Both the position numbers and the translations under genes were made by a program. This document shows positions 1-5,047 of a DNA stretch of 5,980 nt, piece by piece (position 1 is the first letter of the stretch; each line of letters starts with the position of its first letter). The notes under the pieces are model-generated. The model was given only the letters and a program-made list of their open reading frames with translations. It was not told the origin of the DNA and did no database searches. This stretch comes from an uncultured Succinatimonas sp. (GTDB lineage: Bacteria; Pseudomonadota; Gammaproteobacteria; Enterobacterales; Succinivibrionaceae), in the NCBI GenBank assembly GCA_900552905.1, contig USBR01000050.1, forward strand, positions 1 through 5,980. The letters are read 5' to 3'.

Positions 1-59
1 GCTTAGCTTTAAATCGTTTTAGTATTGAGTTTGGTGAGCGGATCACCAAGTACCTTTAA
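1..59 (+). CDS. C-terminal end of an unidentified upstream gene (partial)
   Basis: Reading from base 3, an open frame enters from the left edge of the window and stops at TAA (57-59). It encodes 18 codons ending in RFSIEFGERITKYL. The composition (mixed charged and hydrophobic residues, AT-rich codons) looks like a genuine protein C-terminus, but 18 residues are too few to identify a family. The stop codon lies inside the left copy of the TTAAAA target duplication of the neighbouring insertion sequence, so the gene would still end at its own stop. Frame 1 is also open from base 13 into the insertion sequence, so the frame choice is inferred. Confidence 0.38.
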   Translation, partial: LALNRFSIEFGERITKYL

Positions 60-61
60 AA
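56..61. repeat. Left target-site duplication (TTAAAA)
   Basis: The six bases TTAAAA directly precede the first base of the insertion sequence and are repeated exactly after its last base (1829-1834). This is the expected footprint of staggered-cut insertion. The TAA within it (57-59) may be the stop codon of the upstream gene. Confidence 0.8.
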
Positions 62-86
62 CTGTAACGCTAGCGATTAGGTAGGC
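62..86 (+). repeat. Left terminal inverted repeat of the IS
   Basis: It begins CTGTAACGCTAG and pairs with the reverse complement of 1804-1828 at 19 of 25 positions, including uninterrupted CGCTAG and TTAGGTA blocks. The octamer AACGCTAG inside it (66-73) recurs at 88-95, a possible second binding unit for the transposase. Confidence 0.82.
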
Positions 87-127
87 CAACGCTAGTAAAA
101 TCGCTCGCAATTATTTGGTTTTTCTGG

Positions 128-161
128 GAAAACGGGGTTGAAAACGACCCCGTTTTCTTTT
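128..161 (+). terminator. Intrinsic terminator guarding the IS left end
   Basis: A perfect 11-bp stem, GAAAACGGGGT (128-138) with ACCCCGTTTTC (147-157), encloses an 8-nt loop and is followed by TTTT (158-161). It lies between the left inverted repeat and the transposase start, so it would stop transcripts entering from outside. Known IS elements use such structures to prevent activation by external transcription. The T-run is short, so efficiency may be moderate. Confidence 0.68.
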
Positions 162-166
162 ATAAT
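138..166 (+). promoter_or_regulatory. Transposase promoter (sigma70-type)
   Basis: TTGAAA (138-143, five of six to consensus) is followed after exactly 17 bp by TATAAT (161-166, full consensus). Initiation is expected near base 173, about 30 nt before the ATG at 203. The -35 sits at the stem-loop junction of the terminator hairpin and the -10 directly follows its stem, so transcripts starting here lack the hairpin and escape it. Confidence 0.7.
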
Positions 167-202
167 AGCATACCTAATAGGTTGGTTAAAGAAGGGATGA
201 AA

Positions 203-1801
203 ATGGCGGAGAAACCTGACTACGTTTTGAACTTTCCGAGGCAGAAAAACACGGAGATCAAGAAGATCGGAAACAACTGGTACGTCTACGAACGCTTCAG
301 CAAATACGATCCGATCATCAAGCGCAGCCGCAAGGTCTCCGGTAAATGTCTCGGCAAGATCACGCCCGACGGACTTGTCCCGACGAAGCGTCACCTCGTG
401 AGCGAAGTCGGGGCGGAAAAACCTTCCGCCCAAGTGTCCGATGTCGTTGAGGCGGGCGCCGTCATGTTCTTCTGGAACCGCACCGCCGCACTACGCGAGC
501 GGCTCAAGCTTGTCTTTCCGGATCTCTGGAAAACGATCTACGCTGCCGCCATCCTGAGGACCATCAAAGAGCCTCGATTCCGCCGCCTGCAAGCACACTA
601 CGAGACGAGTCTCATTGCCCACTTGATGCCCGGCCTTTCTTTCGATGCGCCGAGTAACACCACACTTCTACAAGCGCTCGGACGTTGTCGCGCCGACATC
701 TCCCGCTTCATGCAGGAAGACGTCAACAAGAGCGACGTCTTCATCCTCTTCAACGGCCACCGCCTGATCACTTCCTCGAAGACGATGGAGCTTGCCGAGC
801 TCGGCTACGACTCGAAGCGCCGCTTCAAGCCACAGATAAACCTGCTTTACGTCTACAGCCTCGGCTATGACAGCAGTAATCCCGTGTACTACAGGCAATT
901 CCTCGGCAGCACGCCCGATATCAGCGCGTTCTCCGACGTGCTCGCCGAGTGCGGCATCGCGAGCGGCAAGTACACGGTGATTGCCGACAAAGGCTTCGCA
1001 TCGGAGGAGGAGTTCGAAACGCTCACGCAGAAGGACCTCTTCTATGTCATCCCGATCAAGCGCGGGAGCCGCTTCGTGAAGCCGCATCTGCCGCTGACGC
1101 CGCATAGCTATTCCGACCTTTTCCTCTACCACGGCCGGGCAGTCCAGTCCCTCAAAATAGAAGAGAACGGCTTCAACGTTTTCGTGTATTACGACGCCCA
1201 ACTCTACGCCAACAAGCTCGTTGATGCCGCCGAGCGGACGGAACGCATAAATGCACAGAAAGACGGAAAGGCGCAACTCGAACTGACGCGCCGTCAAAAG
1301 GGTATCGGCAGGCTTTCGGACGAGCAGATGGACAAACTCAAGCCCCAAGACCTGAAGGAGCTTCTCGTAGCAATTCCCGAGATGGGAACCGTCACGATTC
1401 GAACCAACCGGACCGACCTGAACAGTCATCAGGTATACCGCGTCTACAAGCAACGTCAGACCATCGAGCAGTTTTTCAAGACATACGGGGCGAGCATGGA
1501 TTTCGACGCTTCCTACATGCGGGATCGTACCAGTCAGGAGGCCTGGCTCTTCCTGAATCACTTGTCCGCTACGATTGCGATGGAGTGCATGGCCGACATC
1601 GCGCGGCTCGGCGAAGACAAGAACATTTCGTTCGAGGATCTGCGCCTCATGCTCGGCAAAATCTTGGCGTACAAAATTGATGGGAAATGGACCCTGGCAC
1701 CGATCAAAAAGTCGGTGCAGAAACTCATTGCCAAGCTCGAATTTCCAATCGAGACATTCGACTTGGATTCTATGACCCGATCGGGCGGTACGCTGTCTTG
1801 A
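203..1801 (+). CDS. IS1634-family transposase, DDE-type, possible active-site mutant
   Basis: The product is 532 aa from the ATG at 203; AAGAAGGG at 189-196 sits six bases upstream as a ribosome binding site. In-frame TTG 182 and ATG 197 fit worse. The N-terminus (NNWYVYERFSKYDP...KVSGKCLGKITPDG) is typical of IS1634-like enzymes. The RNase H-type core follows: a GYDSKRRFKPQINL region, the second catalytic Asp in VIADKGF (D262), and a C-terminal Y-(2)-R-(3)-E signature in YKQRQTIEQFF (E422). At the first catalytic position the protein has FNGH (N184, codon AAC at 752-754), where the IS4 superfamily carries Asp. One G-to-A transition from GAC would explain it. No frameshift or internal stop is seen. 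It is expected to bind the element ends and catalyse cut-and-paste transposition; with N184 it may be catalytically dead. The family call is firm, loss of activity is inferred. Confidence 0.92.
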   Translation: MAEKPDYVLNFPRQKNTEIKKIGNNWYVYERFSKYDPIIKRSRKVSGKCLGKITPDGLVPTKRHLVSEVGAEKPSAQVSDVVEAGAVMFFWNRTAALRERLKLVFPDLWKTIYAAAILRTIKEPRFRRLQAHYETSLIAHLMPGLSFDAPSNTTLLQALGRCRADISRFMQEDVNKSDVFILFNGHRLITSSKTMELAELGYDSKRRFKPQINLLYVYSLGYDSSNPVYYRQFLGSTPDISAFSDVLAECGIASGKYTVIADKGFASEEEFETLTQKDLFYVIPIKRGSRFVKPHLPLTPHSYSDLFLYHGRAVQSLKIEENGFNVFVYYDAQLYANKLVDAAERTERINAQKDGKAQLELTRRQKGIGRLSDEQMDKLKPQDLKELLVAIPEMGTVTIRTNRTDLNSHQVYRVYKQRQTIEQFFKTYGASMDFDASYMRDRTSQEAWLFLNHLSATIAMECMADIARLGEDKNISFEDLRLMLGKILAYKIDGKWTLAPIKKSVQKLIAKLEFPIETFDLDSMTRSGGTLS

Positions 1802-1810
1802 CAGCGTACC
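1787..1810 (+). repeat. Perfect hairpin spanning the transposase stop codon
   Basis: GGTACGCTGTC (1787-1797) and GACAGCGTACC (1800-1810) are perfect complements separated by TT. The stop codon TGA (1799-1801) lies in the centre and the downstream arm overlaps the right inverted repeat. There is no T-run after the stem, so it is not a standard intrinsic terminator. It could stabilise the mRNA end, block transcription from outside, or be an end-recognition structure. Confidence 0.6.
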
Positions 1811-1828
1811 TAAAACCTAGCGATACGG
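1804..1828 (-). repeat. Right terminal inverted repeat of the IS
   Basis: Reverse complement starts CCGTATCGCTAGG and matches the left end at 19 of 25 positions. It starts three bases after the transposase stop codon, and its inner end forms the downstream arm of the hairpin at 1787-1810. Confidence 0.82.
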
Positions 1829-1834
1829 TTAAAA
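1829..1834. repeat. Right target-site duplication (TTAAAA)
   Basis: Exact second copy of the TTAAAA found at 56-61, immediately after the right inverted repeat. The perfect match argues for a single, fairly recent insertion without later rearrangement between element ends. Confidence 0.8.
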
Positions 1835-2170
1835 AGGAATTTACACAAACAAATTTATACTCTCCATTAATGAATTTTATGTTATTGATCATTATGATCA
1901 GATCTCATTGTATAAAATCATTATAAAAAAAATAAAAATATGTTTTTTTGATTATTTTATTATTTTACTAAACCTTATTCTAAAGAGTGTTGAATAGGAA
2001 ATCGCGTTTAGGATATTTGGAACTTTTCTTTTATATTATTTGCATTTGTTATGATTGTACTTGTAGGTTTTATTTTTTAATTTTTTTATACAAGAACAGT
2101 GATTATATCGGCCTCATACGTTTTTTGGCCCTTTAAAGACATTAAATAAAACTATATTAAATAGGGCATA
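1835..2170. other. AT-rich intergenic stretch without a recognisable gene
   Basis: No ORF with credible codon use, ribosome site or homology signal is visible on either strand, and there is no tRNA-like fold. The sequence is dominated by A and T runs. A frame extending to 1926 from inside the IS is an accident of reading through its end. Confidence 0.55.
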
Positions 2171-2230
2171 AAAAAATATTTAAAATATTTTTTCGAGATC
2201 TTGATCACATTTGGATTTTTGTGATATAGT
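2171..2230 (+). promoter_or_regulatory. Strong promoter with UP-like AT palindrome and extended -10
   Basis: TTGATC (2201-2206, four of six) and TATAGT (2225-2230, five of six) are 18 bp apart, and a TG one base upstream of the -10 (2222-2223) gives an extended -10. Just upstream, a perfect 11-bp inverted repeat of A/T only (2171-2181 with 2183-2193) occupies the -44 to -66 region, where UP elements bind the RNA polymerase alpha subunit. The start point would be near A2237. Prediction from motifs only. Confidence 0.5.
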
Positions 2231-2235
2231 TCACG
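2220..2235. promoter_or_regulatory. CRP-like palindrome overlapping the -10
   Basis: TGTGA, six bases, then TCACG: nine of ten bases agree with the CRP core TGTGA-N6-TCACA. It is centred at about -9.5 relative to the predicted start, so a bound regulator would occlude polymerase and repress. Any CRP/FNR-superfamily member could use it; the identity is inferred. Confidence 0.4.
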
Positions 2236-2236
2236 T

Positions 2237-2296
2237 ACTCCTTATGTTTGTTTGATTATTCGTCCCCTAAGTCAAAGGCTCAGGGGATTTTTTTTT
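2237..2296 (+). ncRNA. Candidate small RNA or attenuated leader, about 60 nt
   Basis: The predicted start at about 2237 and a strong intrinsic terminator ending at 2296 delimit a transcript of about 60 nt with no meaningful ORF (only a possible three-codon ATG TTT GTT). The RNA would have an unstructured 5' half containing CUCCUU, complementary to a Shine-Dalgarno core, and a 3' stem with a nine-U tail, like Hfq-dependent small RNAs. I do not recognise a known RNA family. Alternatives are an attenuator for the dolP operon (dolP starts about 270 bases downstream) or simply the terminator of genes left of the IS. Confidence 0.4.
2263..2296 (+). terminator. Intrinsic terminator
   Basis: TCCCCTAAG (2263-2271) pairs with CTCAGGGGA (2279-2287) with one mismatch across a 7-nt loop, followed at once by nine T residues (2288-2296). 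This is the strongest terminator signal in the window. Confidence 0.82.
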
Positions 2297-2408
2297 GCCT
2301 AAATGTCATCTGATCTTTAAAAATCTACTTGTGTTACATTTTTTGGAGTTAAAGATTAAAAAATTTTTGTATTAGAAGATCTTTGCTTTTAAAATTAAAG
2401 AGTAATCA

Positions 2409-2437
2409 TTGAGAAAAAATTTGATCATGGTTAATAT
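2409..2437 (+). promoter_or_regulatory. Possible promoter of the dolP operon
   Basis: TTGAGA (2409-2414, five of six) and TAATAT (2432-2437, four of six) are 17 bp apart, downstream of the terminator at 2263-2296 and about 125 bases before the chosen dolP ATG. In such AT-rich DNA matches of this quality arise by chance, so this is only the best candidate. Confidence 0.3.
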
Positions 2438-2521
2438 GGTTTTGATAACCGTTACAGCCTAAAATTAGTAATATAGGTGCTGTTTTTAGGAATTGTGTCC
2501 TCATATTTAAAAAAAGCAAAG

Positions 2522-2528
2522 AAGGAGG
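2522..2528 (+). promoter_or_regulatory. Strong Shine-Dalgarno sequence at an awkward distance from dolP starts
   Basis: AAGGAGG is near-perfect anti-16S complementarity but lies 2 bases before in-frame GTG 2531, 20 before ATG 2549 and 35 before ATG 2564. If AAGG alone pairs, the spacing to GTG 2531 is 5 and that start becomes plausible, giving a longer n-region of the signal peptide. Confidence 0.45.
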
Positions 2529-2563
2529 CGGTGCATTCATTTAAGTGGATGTGCCTGTATAGT

Positions 2564-3340
2564 ATGAAAGCTTATAAACGTTATGCCTTAGTTTTTGCCT
2601 TAAGTGCTACTATGCCCTTAATGCTCAATGGTTGCGTAACTGCTATGGTTGCAGGCGGTACTGCAGGTACGGCTGCTATCATTGGTTCTGACAGTCGTAC
2701 TGTTGACAGACAGATGTATGATGAGCAGATTGAGCAGGATGCTCAGCAGATTTTAACTAATGATAGAAGACGCTCTAACAGTAAGGTTTTCCTCGTTGAT
2801 GCCGTTGCTTTTAATGGTAATTTACTCTTAGTCGGCGAAACTCAGGATACTGAATATTTGAATTGGTGCATTAGTGAAATTAAGAAGGTGCAGTATCTGC
2901 GCAAAATCTATAACTATGTACAGAATAAGCCGCCTGTATCAGGTTCTGTAACTGCAAATGATGCTTTTATAACTTCTAAGGTTAAGAGTGCCTTGCTTTT
3001 TGGTAAGCAAATTAACTCGGGGCGCTTTAAGGTCTATACCGAGGACTCTGTGGTTTATCTCTTAGGTTATGTCACCAAAGATGAATCTATCCGTGCTATT
3101 AATCAGACTCGTAAGGTAAGTGGTGTTAAGAGAATTGTTCATATCTTCGATTATTTAAGCACTGTCCCTAATTCCTCATCTAATGTTTCAGTAGTTAACG
3201 ATAACAGTTCTACAGCTCAAAGCTATCAGCCAAGCTCTACTAATAGCTCTTATATTCAGGAGCCTCAGGGTAATGTTGATAATGGTGGAGCTGTATTATT
3301 AGAGGATGATGATTTATTAGCTCCGGCACAGGTAAATTAA
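2564..3340 (+). CDS. dolP: DolP/YraP-like dual BON-domain outer-membrane lipoprotein
   Basis: From the ATG at 2564 the 258-aa product begins with a lipoprotein signal peptide (basic n-region KAYKR, hydrophobic core, lipobox LNGC with Cys24). Val follows the Cys, so there is no Asp retention signal and outer-membrane sorting is expected. VTAMVAGGTAGTAAIIGSDS matches the DolP linker, followed by BON domain 1 (about 50-122, VAFNGNLLLVGET) and BON domain 2 (about 130-199, ITSKVKSALL and SGVKRIVHIFDYL). In E. coli DolP binds anionic phospholipids at the division site and supports amidase activation and BAM function. E. coli DolP is 191 aa; here residues 200-258 add a Ser/Asn-rich linker and an acidic end. 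The start is ambiguous: the frame is open from GTG 2477, and a strong AAGGAGG (2522-2528) lies 2 bases before in-frame GTG 2531; ATG 2549 is another option. A pseudo-nuclease gene follows after 22 bp. Confidence 0.88.
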   Translation: MKAYKRYALVFALSATMPLMLNGCVTAMVAGGTAGTAAIIGSDSRTVDRQMYDEQIEQDAQQILTNDRRRSNSKVFLVDAVAFNGNLLLVGETQDTEYLNWCISEIKKVQYLRKIYNYVQNKPPVSGSVTANDAFITSKVKSALLFGKQINSGRFKVYTEDSVVYLLGYVTKDESIRAINQTRKVSGVKRIVHIFDYLSTVPNSSSNVSVVNDNSSTAQSYQPSSTNSSYIQEPQGNVDNGGAVLLEDDDLLAPAQVN

Positions 3341-3362
3341 GTAACTTATAAGAAATTAAATC

Positions 3363-5027
3363 ATGTCACAAAGATCGTCGCTGTATTTTCTTGATGTTTG
3401 TCTGCCAAATGACAATGAACCCAGTCAGAGCGTGCAGATGGGTATCTTACGCTGGTCTGCTAAGCGTGATGATCGCCCTGAGGTGTATGTTCATACCTAT
3501 TTAAAGCCTCAGCTTTTAGATAGGGTGCGTTGGGCTAATGTGGCCTCAATGGGTATCGATAAGCAGATGATCGTAAGCAATAAAAAGCTACCGACCATTG
3601 ATGACATGATTAAAGCCGATTATTTAAAGGCAAGACGTGTTATTTGCTTTAATAATGAATTAGAACCATGGCGAAGGCTTACAGCTAATGCTCAGGATGT
3701 TATTAGCATCGTTAGTATGTGGAATGAGCTTTTTAAAAATAATGATGAGGCCTATAGATGTAATAGTAGCCTTAACGCCATGCTTGAATACTTGCATCTG
3801 CCTTTGCGTGACGATGACAATAAGCACTTTCCGCCGCTTTTATTAAGATTACATGCCATGGTAGCCCTGTGGTATGTTTTAGATAATATTAGAAAGCGTC
3901 GTTTCGCAAAACATATGGATTTAGCTGCGCAATGTTCCTTTATCTGGCCTTTACCAAAAATTCAGGATAAATGGTTTGATAATAATCCGCGATCTTTAAG
4001 CGATCTAAGTGAAAAGCAGATTCAGGAATTCTTTTCTGATGATTTAGCTCTACGTTTAAATTGGAATAATTTAAGCATATATGCCTGTGATTGGGTCTTT
4101 AAACGGTCTAATTTTGTCAATCATCAGCAGGGCTATAATATTTCTTCTGATATCAACATCAAGGTTAAAGATCTTGTAGGTGTTAAGGAATTAGCTGATT
4201 TTATTTTCAATAGGCTTTTAAACTTTAGAATTCAGCTGTGGTTGTTGATTTTCTATGATGTCTACGAGCATAAGAGCTTATATTCTCGCGATATTGCGCT
4301 TAAAAGAGGTCGTTTCTCTGAGTTGCAACCTGCAGTACAAGAGCATTTTTCTCAATTTATCATCAAGCATTTAGATGACTTTTTAAATGAAGATCAAAAA
4401 CTACATTTAGTGTCATCTCTGATTTCACAAAGCTTAGAGGAAAGAGATAAGGCTCCGTTTACTCATTATGACTTTGATGAATGCTCAAAGGAAGGTCCTG
4501 ATAAGCCTGTTTATTTCTGCTATAGCCAGGGACCTGATCACACAAGCTATAAATGTTTTTATGAAATCCGTGATGCAGCCCAAAATATTCGCTATCGTCG
4601 TTATGCCATTTACGGTCAAGGCGAGGATAGGGCTTTATGCGTGGATTTTGTCAACCGCTCCTTAAATACCTTCTATGCTGAAGTCAGAAATCCATTCTCT
4701 TCTTTTTGGGTGACTCCAGAGTTAAGATTGTGGATCCACTTTATAACAGGTATTTCTTGGGCAGATTATACAAGACCTACGAAGATGGGTGATGATCCTC
4801 ATGTTTTAGAGTGCAGACGTAAATTTTCTAAGCTTATGGAAAGGGCTAATTTACCCTATGTCAAAAAGCTTAAGGAAAATCTCGTTGAGGCTATTGAGAG
4901 CATTAATAGCAATAATGATTACGTCATGCCGCCTAAATGTTTTAATTTCCAAGGTACGTCTATTGAAATTGAAACTTGTAAGCGTAAGGAAATGGGCTTT
5001 TTTAAACGATTATTTAGTTTTCGGTGA
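3363..5027 (+). CDS. Uncharacterised protein with degenerate DnaQ/DEDDh exonuclease-like N-terminal domain
   Basis: This 554-aa cytoplasmic protein has no signal peptide. Residues about 5-178 follow the DnaQ-fold order: strand SLYFLDV (Exo I, D11), QMGILRW, VYVHTYLKP, then ASMGIDKQMI resembling the HGIT-x-E segment, RRVICFNNELEPW (Exo II, N97) and a final helix LRLHAMVALWYVLDNI (Exo III, H164). The DEDD acids are largely lost: the D-x-E Glu is C13, the Exo II Asp is E101, and the Asp five after H164 is L169. Only D11 is kept, so catalysis is unlikely. Residues 180-554 are not recognised; FFSDD and FIFNRLLNF weakly recall the C-terminal part of exonuclease I (SbcB). The C-terminus is basic and aromatic (FFKRLFSFR), perhaps membrane- or nucleic-acid-contacting. 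The gene lies 22 bp after dolP and overlaps an upstream mepA GTG by 4 bp, suggesting co-translation. The fold call is inference from pattern. Confidence 0.78.
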   Translation: MSQRSSLYFLDVCLPNDNEPSQSVQMGILRWSAKRDDRPEVYVHTYLKPQLLDRVRWANVASMGIDKQMIVSNKKLPTIDDMIKADYLKARRVICFNNELEPWRRLTANAQDVISIVSMWNELFKNNDEAYRCNSSLNAMLEYLHLPLRDDDNKHFPPLLLRLHAMVALWYVLDNIRKRRFAKHMDLAAQCSFIWPLPKIQDKWFDNNPRSLSDLSEKQIQEFFSDDLALRLNWNNLSIYACDWVFKRSNFVNHQQGYNISSDINIKVKDLVGVKELADFIFNRLLNFRIQLWLLIFYDVYEHKSLYSRDIALKRGRFSELQPAVQEHFSQFIIKHLDDFLNEDQKLHLVSSLISQSLEERDKAPFTHYDFDECSKEGPDKPVYFCYSQGPDHTSYKCFYEIRDAAQNIRYRRYAIYGQGEDRALCVDFVNRSLNTFYAEVRNPFSSFWVTPELRLWIHFITGISWADYTRPTKMGDDPHVLECRRKFSKLMERANLPYVKKLKENLVEAIESINSNNDYVMPPKCFNFQGTSIEIETCKRKEMGFFKRLFSFR

Positions 5028-5047
5028 TTAGTTTAGCGTCGCTAAAG

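Larger units (their letters stand above)
62..1828 (+). mobile_element. Complete IS1634-family (IS4 superfamily) insertion sequence
   Basis: The 1767-bp element is bounded by imperfect terminal inverted repeats (62-86 against 1804-1828, 19 of 25 positions matching) that begin with C. It is flanked by a perfect 6-bp direct duplication, TTAAAA (56-61 and 1829-1834). A 5-6 bp duplication and C-starting ends are typical of the IS1634 group. One transposase ORF fills nearly the whole element. The interior is clearly GC-rich while both flanks are AT-rich, which points to recent arrival from another genomic background. Removing the element and one duplication joins base 61 to base 1835. The uninterrupted ORF, intact ends and perfect duplication show a structurally complete copy, although the transposase has a suspicious active-site substitution. 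Confidence 0.9.

Noticed and set aside
31..49. TTGGTGA / TCACCAA inverted repeat with a 5-nt loop as terminator or operator
   Set aside because: No T-run follows and it lies in the probable coding end of the upstream gene, so chance pairing is adequate.
668..1561. Long open frame on the minus strand inside the transposase gene
   Set aside because: It is a shadow of GC-rich codon bias in the transposase; it has no ribosome site or recognisable motif and the plus-strand frame carries a full family signature.
1687..1926. Frame running from the transposase end into the right flank
   Set aside because: It crosses the IS terminus and the duplication by chance; codon use changes abruptly and the product has no domain character.
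2020..2026. GGAACTT, identical to a sigmaE -35 box, upstream of dolP (a sigmaE target in E. coli)
   Set aside because: No TCTAA/TCAAA-like -10 at the required 15-17 bp spacing, and a terminator plus about 500 bp lie between it and dolP.
2118..2136. GGCC...GGCC pair near T-rich sequence as a terminator
   Set aside because: Only a 4-bp stem with a long loop and no T-run after the second arm.
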